A DNA stretch of 64,000 bases, taken from positions 64,512,865 through 64,576,864 of the forward strand of contig CM036753.1 in the NCBI GenBank assembly GCA_020796225.1, read 5' to 3'. Position numbers and translations under genes: made by a program. The notes under the pieces are model-generated. The model made no database searches. It worked only from the letters and a program-made list of their open reading frames with translations, and was not told the DNA's origin. The first letter of the stretch is position 1, and every line of letters starts with the position of its first letter. The DNA comes from Arion vulgaris. Lineage: Eukaryota; Mollusca; Gastropoda; Stylommatophora; Arionidae. Positions 12,172 to 20,435 of the stretch are shown piece by piece.

Positions 12172-15100
12172 GAGAAGAGAGAGAGAAAGACAGAGAAGAA
12201 GAGAGAGAAAAGGTGGAATGTATAAAGGGTTGAGAAGAAATAACTGAAACACAAACAAGACTAAAACTAGTTGAAGTCCATTGAGTGACCGCTACTAAGT
12301 GAGCACTTCAAATGTAATTAATATCAAACAATGTTGGTCAAACTTGAAAACGGGTCAAGCTACTCAGGAGAAAATGACTTTTACTTGTTCAAATGTCGTT
12401 TAAGACACCTCTTTTTAAGAGCAGTGACAGAATTTGTAGTCCATTATTTTTAAAACAACATTGAGGAATAAAAAAACAACTCATAAAATAGCAATTTAGT
12501 TCAATTTGTGTTTTTTAAGCGCTTGACATTGAGGAAACATGATTATTAAAGTTCTGAATCATTTTTTTCGGCCATCTGTGGTACTATTACTATTTGATCA
12601 ATGATATGAGAATAGTAAAAGATGCGTATAAAACTTGTACAGATAACGTTTTGGTGGAGTAGGAGCGTCAATTTTATTCTAGATAAAAAAATAAGTAGCA
12701 GTAAAGAATCGGTTTTCATACTACGGTGTATATTGGGGGTATCTGTGGCTAAGTAATTAAGCTTTTGTATTGCGTTCCGAAGATCGTGGATTCGATTCCG
12801 AACCGTGTCATTGTTGAAAATGGCATTTTTTCCCAGAGATCTCTAGGATTGTTACCGGAGCTACAGATTTCGTACTTTGTGCAATACTCTCAGCAGGTGG
12901 CGTGCCACTTCTATGGAGAGGGACCGAGCTATATTTTGATAAACCCGATGCGATGAAGTCAATCCTTCTACTTTAGATCCCTTTTTTATATTGAGGATTA
13001 CGTTGTTAGACCCGCATATTGGGGATTACGTTGTTAGACCCGCATATTTTTTTTTTAATCGGCAATGTATGATTGGTAATGTGTTCGATATGAATCAATC
13101 CGCTTTTATTTCCCAGTGTTTCTCTGGTATCCAACTAAAGATGAGTCGACCTGAGAGCCATTGCTCTCCAAAGAGTCATCTCGAACATGGATCCTCTCTC
13201 TTCCTCTCTAGCACGGTGCGTCATTGGCGTTTAGAGCAGAAATAAATGTATGCCAGTCTTCTCTGTTCTTGACCGTTCTCTGTATTGTGTTCCAGTTGTG
13301 ATTCATTTTTTCCATTTCTTGTTTTTGCCCATAAAGCAGTTTCCTTTCTCTCATCGCAGCTGATAAATACAAGGGAAAGACATTGCAAAATAAATGTTTA
13401 AGAAGAATCCTGTACATTTTCTGGCCAAATAAGAAACGAAATGAAGAGCTTTAAAATGATCAAACTGTGCAGGATTGGAGACCATCTTTAATAGACGAAG
13501 ATCAAAATAGACTGGACATGCATGTTGTATTCCAGTAAGGCATTGGCTAGGACAGCTCTTTGATGACAAATGGATAAGAAGAGAAGGCCTGGACGTTTAA
13601 GAAAAAACATAGATAAGAAATGAGAGAAATAAATTAAAAGTTGTGGTCTGATGTAGGAAATAATTGGCAGAAAGACGTAAGCATGACAAGAATGGAAATG
13701 TCTTGTACAAGCATTATGTGTCAGACGAGACACGAAGAGGATATAAATATATAAATATATATAAATATATATATATAGAGAGAGATTCTATGCTATCCAT
13801 TTGAGGCTGTATCGACCTGAGAGCTCTTGTTGTTGGATAAGTTCAAATGAGAATCGAACAGTAACCACTCATCTCGAATGCAAATACATTAACCGCTATT
13901 CTACCCCAGCTTCCCATGTTAAAAACAGCTATAATAAATGAAATTGATAAATGAAATCCACATGTATACATAATAGGTATCCACATAAGTGCACAGTTCG
14001 TTTCAGCAAGCGAAATATGTCAATAGCAGAACACTTGTATATAGTAACTATAGTAACGATTACGAGGAGAAATAATTGTTCTGGGAAACAAACACGAAAT
14101 GAACAACTGATTCCCCTGACTAACGAGGGACAGTGGTGATTATTTTTTTCCCCCTAATCCAGAAGCACTTGAAATTTCAGCTCGGTGCCATGGACATCGT
14201 AACCCTTCAGTTCGGTGCCACGAACACCGTAAATCTGGAGAGTTTGTGACTTTTCTACCAGCCCGCGGAATTGAACCCGCGCTCACAGGGAGTTTATCAT
14301 TCGTAGTCCAACGCGCTACGAACACGCTGGGCAGGCGGGCTAGAACAGTGGTGGTAGGGAAAGCAAGCCAAATGTAATAATCAGCCAGAGGTGCCATAAT
14401 ATGCTTGAATTCAAAGCGAGCGAAAAAAACAAACTTAACTTGAAGGTCTGCAGGCGAAAGATTTATTTCATTGCACCAGTTTTTCCGTATGGTTCTGCCC
14501 CTCTCGGAAGAAATGGCGTGTTGTTTGTCGACATATGCACAAAGCACGAACTCCGTAGCTGCGACAAAAACGTAGGGTCTCCAAAAAAGGTGATCGTGAA
14601 AGGCGCTGTCCGAAATCGAGCTCTAATCCTTCGGAACGTAAGGCAAACGGCTTAACCCCTTAACCACAGAGAACCTACACGCTACGCCAGCGTACTCTCC
14701 GAATAATGTAGTACAATGAAGACATATCGTTAGGGACAAGGGTCACTTTGATAACTTGCCAATGACCCACTAGACACAAATGTCACAATATCTGTTGCAC
14801 AGCCACGTTCTGCGTAAACACTAAGCACGTTTTTGTCACGCCCCAGTTGAAGCAAATGTCACACTAGCTGTCCTACAGCCACGTTTGACATAAACGTCTA
14901 GCACCTTTCTGTCGCCACTTGTTGTCCTTTGTGTACCATCCGCCGGTCAACTCTCAGGTACAGTAGCTGTAAGGGAGACGGTTTGAGCATGTGCCATTAT
15001 TCCTGTTGAGTGTTGGAGAAGAATGTTTCACTATTTAAAATTCTCTAACCGTCTATTTTGTTGTGTAAATAATTGTGTGAATATCCAAATGAAAGAGCAG

Positions 15101-18100
15101 AAATTCCCACCATGTACACTCTCCTTATGCAGAGGCGTCTCCGGTGTCTGGATCACATCTCCAGCGTGTAAGATGGTCAAATTCCTATGTATCTTCTTTA
15201 TTGAGAATTGATATATGGAAAAAGACCGACTGAAAGATTCTAAATGTGATATACGGATGTATATAAGCTTCTTCTTCTTTGACTGCTCAATATCGTTGAC
15301 GTAAACCACTTTTAGTGATTTGTATGTGGTCTAAGATAGAATGCACGTTGCGCCAGTTATGCACCAGCACATCCGATTTCTGCGGCGCTTTTTATTATAC
15401 TAGGTAGCTTCCTAGGTCCCTACCTCAGTCGCCTCTTAAGACATCCCATGTAGGTCGAAGTGTTACTATTCTTTGCTCCCCTTTCATATAAATACATGCA
15501 AATGAGTCGACAAATACATTCTTACTTAGTTAAAAACCCTGGGCCAGACTCTCCGTCTCCTCTGTACACACAAGCTGTATGTATTTGTATCACTCAGCGA
15601 ATAATATTTAATTGCTAACGTCAGGATCAGCTAAAGAATAGAGCTGGTTAAGACTCCACTCAGCCTCCCAGTGGTGGCAGTGAAAATATGCGGTTACTGA
15701 GAAGTATCACTAAGCTTGGGGAGATCGAAGAGGGAGAAGTTAACCCGGTACCCAAAAAAGTGTTATGCTGAAGTCGGATGTGTCCGACCGTATGGTCCAG
15801 ATACCACAGCTCACGCTGAAAACTGCGACACGACGCATTCCGTTCTCCGGACTGCATTCTGCTATAACCAATTGGAGTATGAGAACGAACATGGCAGAAG
15901 AAGACAAATTCTTGTTGTATTCATGACGCTTAATGTGGCGCATTTGACTGATTTTTTACATGCATTTTCTGATCATCAGTGTCCCTCGCCATTTAGGAGA
16001 GTCTTACTCCAACTTCAGAGGTAGTTGTAATGTAGTTCTATAAGTCAAGGATCTAGGTTTCCTGTAGTCTAACTACGTACTCTGTACACAATGAACATTG
16101 TTGGCCGAAGTTGACATCGAACCCTGGAATTTCTACGAGACGTGGTCACTAGCGCGACGTGTTATCAACCTCGGTATCGGTGACCACAGTCTGATAATTT
16201 AAATGGCCGAGTATATATTGTGATGCACTGGTCTCACAGACAAAAATTTGCTGTCTATTGTTGTACTTCTCGTCTTGATTAAAACCTCAATACGTGGACT
16301 TTGAAAGTAAAGTAACAAATTATATTTCTTCATTAGTTGAATTTTGCGCTTGCAAGTTCAATTGTTACAACATTATAAAATATTATGTGCAGACATTAAA
16401 TGCATTCAAAACTTTTGTGTCCATAACCCTCACCATTTCGTGGAGATCTTTCGAGAAGGTAACAGCATCAAACTGCCCCTGATTTTATGGAGACGCTAAT
16501 CAAAGTGACCCCTGCTTTATATAGACGATTGCATATTCAAACTGACAACTGTTTTCTTTCAAGACATCCTCTGTAGAGGCTACGTGCTCACTTCTTGACC
16601 CAAAGGTACTCGGCTCGCTCCCTAATGAAACTATCGGGATATTTTTCCAGAGATCCCTGATCGTAGTGTAGGTAGCATCAAGTTTCTAGTCCTAACGGAG
16701 ATGGGAGATAAAACGTAGGTCTCGTGTTTAAGTTGAGCACGATAAAGAACCTTTGGCAGTTCAAAATCGAGAAGACCAGACTGGAAAGCCGCTGGCCGGA
16801 CAACATTTATTAGAAATACTACTAAATACTAAAAAATCCTGTAAAATATTTTCACTATCAACTTAATTACATTGGTGACCCTCGCCGGTGCTACCGAGCT
16901 CGTGCACTGCCGCTGAGATCTTCCTGTTCAAGAAAGATATCAGAGCACACATTACTCTCCGAAGTACAATAATGATGGTCCTATCAATCAATAATCCCTT
17001 GACTGACCACAACTTTATATAGAGTATGTTGATGTGAAAATTAGGGGGTAAAATTAGTGAGTAAGTGAGTGGTTGGGGGGCGTAGGTGAGTGAGTGGATT
17101 AGTGAGATGATGGGGGAACTGAACGAGGGTCTGAATTATTGAGTTAGTTAGTAAATTAGGAAGTAAGCAATCACATGAATGAGCTAGCAAGAGATACGTC
17201 CTAATTTGAATAAAACATTTAATCTAGTTGAACTATGTTGAAAGTGACTACAAACCATATATCCACGTCTCTATTCGTAGACATTTGCATCTCTCTCATT
17301 TTCCAGTTGTTTTCTCTCTCTCTCTCTTTTCATTTGTTTTATATTTCTTCCATTCTCGCTCTATCTCTCATTTCCATTTGTTTTATATCTCTTCCACTCT
17401 CACACTTTCTCTCATTTCCATGTCTTCTATCTCTTCCACTCTCGCCCTCTCTCAATCTCCTTTGTTTGTTTCTTTCATCATCTCTCTATACTCTCTACCT
17501 TTACTCAGTGTCCCTCTCTTTATTTCTTCTTACGTCTTTCTTACTATCTCCTTTCTCCAATCACAATAACTTCTTATTCGACCATCTACTTGAGACGGCC
17601 TGGACCACGTTTTCCTACTTCCTTTCCCACCGACAACTAACTCTTGTGTCCGAACCCCTACCCCTTCACTGTTGCCTCTCTGTCTGGTCAACAATATTTG
17701 CTAAGATTGAATTATGTGCCACACTAAATCCTCTTACAGAAAACTAACGTCTGGATTTGACGCCCTAGTTGGGGTATTCGATCCGATGCACCTTCGGTAG
17801 TTAGCCGGGAACAAAACAGACCTGCTCATTGTTGTCTTGTAGTCAAGGGCTAGAACGTGATATAAATAAAGCAAGTGAATTTGACAACTATCCGAAAAGA
17901 CTGTGTCCATTCTTTTCTCCAGTCCAACATTTACAATTGGATATCCAGGTTACATATTGTCACACACCGTCTTCTATTACAGTCAATGGTATTTACTCAT
18001 GTCTGTTCATGTCTGTGTATATTGTATGTATGTGTGTATGTATATTATGTATGTTGTATGTATATATGTGTGTATGTATGTATGTGTGTATGTATGTGTG

Positions 18101-18967
18101 TATTTATGTGTGTGTATGTATGTATGTGTGTATGTTGTATCAATCCCAACATACGCCAGTAAAAGCTGCAAAATGCCTAAATATATGGAAAGTATGTTGA
18201 ATGCATTCGAAAATAGATGTCTGCAAAAATTAAATAGCATAAAATGGAACGAATTCAGGAGAAGTGATGAAATAATAGAAATGTCTGGTCAACCACTAGT
18301 AGCAACTGTTATAAGAAGGAGAAGATGGAGATATGTTAGACACCTTGAGAAGAAATGATCAAAGAATACCAAAGCAGGCAAAGGGTTCAAGAAAGAGAGG
18401 ACTCCTAGGAGACCATGAAACGAGCTTTGATGAGAAGGCAAGAAGTGCCAAACTCAATTTTATGGAAGAGATTGAGAGAGTTGCCCAGGACAGAGCGGTA
18501 GGGAGAAATTACTTGCAGGCTCTATGTAACGTATAACATTACGAGAGGAAGTATGTATGCATGTATGTATGTATGCATGCATGTATGCATGTATGTATGA
18601 ATGTATGTATGTATGTGTTTTTGTATATATACCTAAGTTGAGTTATATGAAATTTCTTCAACTTTCAGCGCGCATAATTATGCAGACACGCCCATGCATT
18701 TTCACATTCTTTTGTTCTCAACATCCTGTAATATTAGTTTTGCTTTTGTTCTCTTCAACAGGAGCAAACGAAGATCTTGACCTATTTGGACCACCCCCAC
18801 TTACAGGCCACTCTTTGTCGTGGCGAGACATCAAGCATCCTATTTTGGGTCCTCGGAACACTATGATAGCCAAAATATGGACCCCTGAAGACCCACGATC
18901 TAACAAACAACAGGAAGCAGACTGTTCAGGAATGTTGCATTCTACAGTTGATTCCCCTCAGTTTTAG
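3514..18967 (+). CDS. ptf1a: Pancreas transcription factor 1 subunit alpha homologue (Ptf1a/Fer1), bHLH; three exons
   Basis: Exons 3514-3940, 11113-11298 and 18762-18967 join to 819 nt, 272 residues, against 328 in human PTF1A. Both introns are GT/AG and phase 1. Domains: a His- and Gln-rich N-terminus (about residues 15-60); a basic region preceded by RRRKRK; bHLH at about 123-176, with [14 protein letters not shown] across the first junction and [16 protein letters not shown] in helix 2; then C1 ([10 protein letters not shown], about 216-225) and C2 ([10 protein letters not shown], about 241-250). In vertebrates PTF1A is a nuclear DNA-binding subunit that pairs with class I bHLH (E) proteins and recruits RBPJ or RBPJL through C1/C2; it specifies pancreas and inhibitory neurons. 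Conservation of C1/C2 separates it from other Fer-type bHLH proteins. The start could be ATG 3514 (weak context) or ATG 3547 (A at -3, giving 261 residues); TGA at 3499 rules out anything further upstream. The coding frame has no break. The role in this organism is inferred. Confidence 0.95.
3991..4660 (-). pseudogene. LINE-1 fragment in ptf1a intron 1
   Basis: The antisense frame at 4303-4584 encodes [19 protein letters not shown] and a following [20 protein letters not shown] block, a typical non-LTR reverse transcriptase C-terminus. The 3' terminal segment continues, frame-broken, to 3991. The flank at 4590-4660 matches 32160-32235 downstream of another LINE-1 copy, so the fragment extends that far. 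Confidence 0.8.
4975..5095. repeat. (TC)n-rich microsatellite with TAGTC interruptions
   Basis: CTCTCTCTAGTC-type units repeat imperfectly over about 120 bp within intron 1. Confidence 0.8.
5120..5583 (+). mobile_element. SINE-C, long form, ending in (ATCA)n
   Basis: Diverged tRNA-like head, the family block gagttcctagtcc, a spacer, then the 3' block gagcacacatg...gaagtgcaatgat running into caatcaatcaatcaatca. Full-length relatives occur at 16560-16995 and 33270-33720. Confidence 0.75.
5790..6055 (+). mobile_element. SINE-D
   Basis: Ordered blocks: taagaggcgactgagg, gggaagctaccatgg, ggcctacttgtaggcgcat, ggtcgatatggagcgttc, then a degraded AAG/AAT tail. Copies at 15265-15486 (-), 23950-24240, 37680-37945, 63215-63480 and, diverged, 63560-63775. 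Confidence 0.8.
6056..6690. other. AT-rich intron 1 stretch with an (AAT)n microsatellite
   Basis: Imperfect AATAATAGTAATA repeats at about 6140-6215; otherwise nothing recognised. Confidence 0.5.
6700..7080 (+). pseudogene. LINE-5 3' end (post-RNase H region)
   Basis: A frame near 6765-6900 encodes [18 protein letters not shown] and a CTCA block. This follows the RNase H domain in jockey-type LINEs and is homologous to the tail of the copy at 21830-22640. Stops and frameshifts follow. Confidence 0.7.
7180..7585 (-). mobile_element. Diverged SINE-C
   Basis: In reverse, a B-box-like gttcaagtcccg and a ttttccag block lie at 7585-7490, and the family 3' block (gtgtaatgatgatggtcctat) lies at about 7220-7195, in the expected order for a minus-strand copy. 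Confidence 0.6.
7785..7910 (-). repeat. Dispersed tRNA-like repeat K, followed by an (AT)n run
   Basis: Matches 42895-43010 (accacaaaccat.atttctta, gagcgttttgaagaacaca). In reverse it carries a gtggttcaaatcc B-box-like motif. A TA dinucleotide run occupies 7919-7941. Confidence 0.55.
8065..8310. repeat. Degenerate ~65-bp tandem repeat, about 4 units
   Basis: The pattern gtaa-t.tgtaaaaactg, attggtaaatgttacag, then tttttta.gaa recurs at roughly 65-bp spacing with heavy divergence. Confidence 0.6.
8701..8932 (-). mobile_element. SINE-B inserted in a LINE, with 11-bp target-site duplication
   Basis: GAAATTCATAT at 8690-8700 is repeated exactly at 8933-8943. Between them is a complete antisense SINE-B, from its 3' end (aaaatcgtggcat) to its tRNA-like head (cactaacccctaggccacag in reverse). 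Confidence 0.88.
9015..9743. mobile_element. Fold-back element: two ~330-bp inverted arms, 31-nt spacer, 14-bp TSD
   Basis: Arm 1 (9016-9339) and arm 2 (9371-9702) are near-identical inverted copies separated by 9340-9370, with a 41-nt tail at 9703-9743. The whole is flanked by exact ATCAAACAAATGGG at 9001-9014 and 9744-9757. A shorter related piece lies at about 38546-38629 (-). Both arms carry a gataaaggcct...gtcgaaacgttg motif like that of Penelope-like retroelement terminal repeats. No protein is encoded. The class assignment is inference. Confidence 0.85.
9845..10240 (-). pseudogene. LINE-2 reverse transcriptase C-terminal fragment
   Basis: In reverse it encodes [18 protein letters not shown], later [18 protein letters not shown]; the preceding [14 protein letters not shown] block is also visible. 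Same family and orientation as 24240-24780, 26040-26860, 52860-53260 and 59740-60405. Frameshifted. Confidence 0.8.
10495..10725 (-). mobile_element. SINE-A
   Basis: Reverse complement carries the B-box-like gggttcgaaca (via ctgggttcgaac on the plus strand), gtgcaatattttcggcaggt and the 3' end caatgaaatcaatccttcggc. Diverged copy. Confidence 0.65.
10921..11071. repeat. 39-bp tandem repeat x4, each with a palindromic E-box, just before exon 2
   Basis: Units start at 10921, 10960, 10999 and 11038. Three carry TCACATGTGA (an E-box in a 10-bp palindrome) and the second carries CACATGTA. The array ends about 40 bp before the exon 2 acceptor. Confidence 0.9.
11113..11298 (+). CDS. ptf1a: ptf1a exon 2 (loop, helix 2, linker)
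   Basis: The acceptor ..attgcaag ends at 11112; donor GTAAGT is at 11299. The 186 nt keep phase 1 and encode [18 protein letters not shown] and the rest of helix 2 ([16 protein letters not shown]), then a short His-containing linker ending [10 protein letters not shown]. The second intron falls directly after that block. Confidence 0.95.
11330..11460. repeat. Pyrimidine-rich (TCTG)n/(TATC)n low-complexity tract
   Basis: Imperfect ctgtctatc units directly downstream of the exon 2 donor. Confidence 0.7.
11463..11680 (+). mobile_element. SINE-B, internally deleted head
   Basis: gggcgtctgtag head start, then gttcaaac, ttttacgaacggtaaaa, cgttcagaaagca, gactcattta and ggccacgactttca in family order; part of the tRNA-like head is missing. 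Confidence 0.75.
11860..11970 (+). mobile_element. SINE-B 3' fragment
   Basis: ttactgaacgtataagtgg, gcgactcgtttactg, cttgtaaaggat and cacgattttcatttc match the 3' half of the family. Confidence 0.7.
12005..12215. repeat. (GA)n microsatellite
   Basis: About 210 bp of GA dinucleotides with scattered AAAG and GGGA interruptions, in ptf1a intron 2. Open frames through it only encode Ser/Leu runs. Confidence 0.95.
12216..12725. other. Unassigned intron 2 stretch
   Basis: AT-rich; no repeat family or exon recognised. Confidence 0.5.
12732..12985 (+). mobile_element. SINE-A, near complete
   Basis: tRNA-like head (tctgtggctaagtaattaag, then gtggattcgattcc), followed by cagagatctctaggattgtt, ccggagctaca, tgtgcaatactctcagcagg and the 3' end gatgaagtcaatccttct. 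Good reference copy. Others: 10495 (-), 14440 (-), 20190, 36690 (-), 38262, 53735, 58059 (-). Confidence 0.85.
12996..13047. repeat. 26-bp tandem duplication
   Basis: gattacgttgttagacccgc occurs twice, followed by a T9 run. Confidence 0.8.
13205..13345 (-). pseudogene. LINE 3' end fragment
   Basis: In reverse: [20 protein letters not shown], then W-TFISALN, the usual last conserved segment of LINE proteins (W, six residues, AL). Confidence 0.65.
13350..13740 (+). pseudogene. LINE reverse transcriptase C-terminal remnant
   Basis: The forward strand reads [19 protein letters not shown], a standard C-terminal reverse transcriptase motif, then a region with many stops (a TVQDW...[12 protein letters not shown] remnant). 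Head-to-head with the fragment at 13205-13345. A (TA)n run follows at 13741-13784. Confidence 0.7.
13785..13920 (-). mobile_element. tRNA-like SINE fragment
   Basis: In reverse it has an A-box-like tagaatagcggttaatg and a B-box-like gttcgattctc, then a gctctcaggtcgat block that recurs at 13140-13165 (as atcgacctgagagc-like sequence on the plus strand). Confidence 0.5.
14165..14339 (-). mobile_element. SINE-F (tRNA-like head)
   Basis: Reverse complement: gcccagcgtgttcgtagcg, B-box-like gcgggttcaattccgcgg, then ggtgttcgtggcaccgaac and ttacgatgtccatgg. The same element, with exact target-site duplications, is at 55293-55489. Confidence 0.8.
14340..14430 (+). repeat. SINE-H fragment
   Basis: Blocks ggaaagcaagcc, ccagaggtgccataa and gcttgaattcaaagcg match 745-840. 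Confidence 0.55.
14440..14690 (-). mobile_element. SINE-A
   Basis: Antisense: the 3' end (gatttatttcattgcaccag) comes first, then the tRNA-like head (aaccccttaaccacagaga) at 14655-14675. Confidence 0.75.
14770..14915. repeat. ~73-bp imperfect tandem duplication
   Basis: Two consecutive copies share caaatgtcaca, acagccacgtt, a.ataaac and a cac.ttt.tgtc end. Confidence 0.65.
14916..15260. other. Unassigned intron 2 stretch
   Basis: No recognisable gene or repeat family. Confidence 0.5.
15265..15486 (-). mobile_element. SINE-D
   Basis: Starts with cttcttcttct (the antisense (AAG)n tail), then gttgcgccagttatgc, cagtcgcctcttaagaca and gttactattctttgctcccc in the reverse of family order. Confidence 0.8.
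15487..16090. other. Unassigned intron 2 stretch
   Basis: Moderate GC; ORFs on both strands (15660-16024) have no recognisable motif, and no repeat family is matched within the window. Confidence 0.45.
16095..16200 (-). mobile_element. tRNA-like SINE head
   Basis: In reverse: taccgaggttgataacacg and a B-box-like agggttcgatgtc; single copy in the window. Confidence 0.4.
16560..16995 (+). mobile_element. SINE-C, full length
   Basis: Diverged tRNA-like head, gatatttttccagagatccc, gtttctagtccta, gataaaacgtaggtc, a spacer, then gtgaccctcgccggtgctac, gagcacaca and aatgatggtcctatcaatca. Confidence 0.8.
17040..17130. repeat. G-rich (GAGT)n imperfect repeat
   Basis: gtgagtaagtgagtgg and similar units with a run of six G. 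Confidence 0.5.
17280..17570. repeat. Pyrimidine-rich (TCTC/TTCC)n low-complexity tract
   Basis: About 290 bp with almost no purine runs on the plus strand; several ~55-bp quasi-repeats (ctctcatttccat, tgttttatatctcttcc). Confidence 0.8.
18015..18135. repeat. (GTAT)n microsatellite, left block
   Basis: TGTATGTATGTG-type repeats. A second block (18549-18620) follows the LINE-1 fragment. Confidence 0.9.
18160..18545 (+). pseudogene. LINE-1 3' end in ptf1a intron 2
   Basis: The best-preserved LINE-1 tail in the window. It encodes [20 protein letters not shown] and [12 protein letters not shown], then, after a -1 type break, a basic GSRKRG segment, and finally [18 protein letters not shown] ending in LQALCNV. 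It lies about 220 bp upstream of exon 3, on the same strand as the gene. Confidence 0.85.
18549..18620. repeat. (ATGT)n microsatellite, right block
   Basis: GTATGTATGCATGTATG repeats directly after the LINE-1 end. Confidence 0.9.
18762..18967 (+). CDS. ptf1a: ptf1a exon 3 (C1 and C2 motifs, C-terminus)
   Basis: The polypyrimidine tract and acceptor (ctcttcaacag) end at 18761. Phase 1 is kept and the frame runs to TAG at 18965-18967. It encodes the acidic ANEDLDLFG segment, C1 ([10 protein letters not shown]) and C2 ([10 protein letters not shown]), including the Trp of each motif, and a 22-residue tail of no recognised function. Confidence 0.95.
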
Positions 18968-18980
18968 ACATGCTTCCAAT

Positions 18981-18986
18981 AATAAA
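18981..18986 (+). terminator. ptf1a poly(A) signal
   Basis: AATAAA 14 nt after the stop codon, which would make a very short 3' UTR. Use of a more distal signal is possible. Confidence 0.6.
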
Positions 18987-19099
18987 AACGAAATGTGTCC
19001 AAATATTACTCGGAAGTCCATTAGTCTCAGACAAACTAAACTTGAGTGAAACTTTTCTGTGATTATTGAGACAACTAAGGAGCGGTTCTTCGAGTAGAC

Positions 19100-19280
19100 A
19101 TTCTGGACGCATACTTACTACTACTTATTCCTCTTCGCTCCTCGGGGAGCATAGGACATCAACAATTGTTCGCCATTTTTCCTGGTCTCTGGCTGTTTTC
19201 TTTATTGCATTCCAGGATAGTACAACACCCTTCAGTTCCTCAAGAACACTTCGTCTATTCTGGACACATGCTTAAAGTAT
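19100..19280 (-). pseudogene. LINE 3' end fragment
   Basis: In reverse: ECNKENSQRPGKMANNC and a CPMLPEERRG-like block, a frame-shifted version of the common LINE ending (AxDRxxWRxxVxALC). Confidence 0.55.
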
Positions 19281-19319
19281 ATTAGAACTCAGCTTGACCC
19301 GAAAGCAATCTGGTGACTG

Positions 19320-19761
19320 GGAATGAGCACAGCGAAACCTACATTGGCTGCTTATCAGTGATCACATCTCAAGAAAGTGACGGCTGTACACACCTGGACA
19401 TGCTGGAGTGCAGGGTAACAAGCGTGCTGACTTTTTTTGCAAACAATACCCGATTCAAGCGGACAGAAGTATGGACAGAACCGATGTCCTAAATGCGGTA
19501 CACTCTCATTTATATTATATGGGCGAGGCTAAGACACTGGAGCGAGTCCGAGAATTAAGAGTTAAGTGTGGACATGCCAGACAGTGTCGTCTTCGTGGTA
19601 GAAAGAGAAGATATCCTAATCAATTTCTTATGGGTACGGTAAGCAAACGGACTTTGGGATGGCTGCTGCAGCGGAGGATAGAGCACGCATGGGAACGCCT
19701 AATGGACCATGACGTCGATCGCATAACGTAACATAACATAACATAACATAACATAACACAT
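19320..19761 (+). pseudogene. LINE-6: RNase H remnant with (TAACA)n tail
   Basis: The frame 19390-19731 encodes TPGHAGVQGNKRADFFCKQY, the last catalytic block of an RNase H domain, followed by about 90 residues ending LMDHDVDRIT, with no stop over ~110 codons. It terminates in seven tandem TAACA units, a LINE-style 3' tail. The upstream part of the element is missing. Confidence 0.8.
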
Positions 19762-19839
19762 AAGTAGCGTGTTTAAACCTGTTAATACTCATTTCCATTG
19801 TCTTAATAAATGATTAGGACAAAATTCGACATATTTGTT

Positions 19840-20165
19840 AGGTAACATAAACCATACTGAAATGTTATTTGAGTAACATATAGCATACTGAAATGTTATT
19901 TGAGTAACATAACATAATGAAATGTTATTTGAGTAACATAAACCATACTGAAATGTTATTTGAGTAACATAAGCATACTGAAATGTTATTTGAGTAACAT
20001 ACTACTGAACTGTTATTTGAGTAACATAACATACTGATGTTTTAGTAAATATGCATCTAACAGTGTTTTTGAGTACATATTAAGCCTCTGAAATGTTATT
20101 TGAGTAACATAAACCATACTGAAATGTTATTTGAGTAACATACTGAACTGTTATTTGGGTTACAT
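19840..20165. repeat. ~32-bp minisatellite, about 10 units
   Basis: gaaatgttatttgagtaaca alternates with a variable connector (taaaccatact, tatagcatact, taagcatact). It begins about 80 bp after the (TAACA)n tail and shares that pentamer. Confidence 0.9.
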
Positions 20166-20189
20166 TTATTATGATTTCGTTAATAGCAC

Positions 20190-20435
20190 AACGAGTCGTT
20201 TTCTCTGTGGCGGAGTGATTAAGCCGTTTGCCGTGTGTTTCAAAGAACGTGGGTCCGAATCCGGAAGGTTCCCTTTTACAGTTTTTCCCGACATCCTTAA
20301 GAATGTTGCTGTAGCTACAATGCTTGTGCTCTGTATAATAACCTCGGCAGATGGTGTGTAATTTCTGCGGAGAAGGACAGAACCATATTTGGAAACCCGG
20401 TGCAAATAAAGATAATCCTTTTGCTTCAAACATAA
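20190..20435 (+). mobile_element. SINE-A
   Basis: tctgtggcggagtgattaag head, gggtccgaatccgg, tgtagctacaatg, ataacctcggcagatgg and aacccggtgcaa in family order. Confidence 0.8.

Noticed and set aside
11910..12258. Ser/Leu-repeat ORFs of 114 and 85 codons
   Set aside because: They are antisense reads of the (GA)n tract in ptf1a intron 2.
17616..17625. TTTCCCACC as an RBPJ/PTF1 TC-box in intron 2
   Set aside because: No CANNTG E-box was seen at the spacing required for a PTF1 site, and it lies in pyrimidine-rich sequence where such a match is expected by chance.
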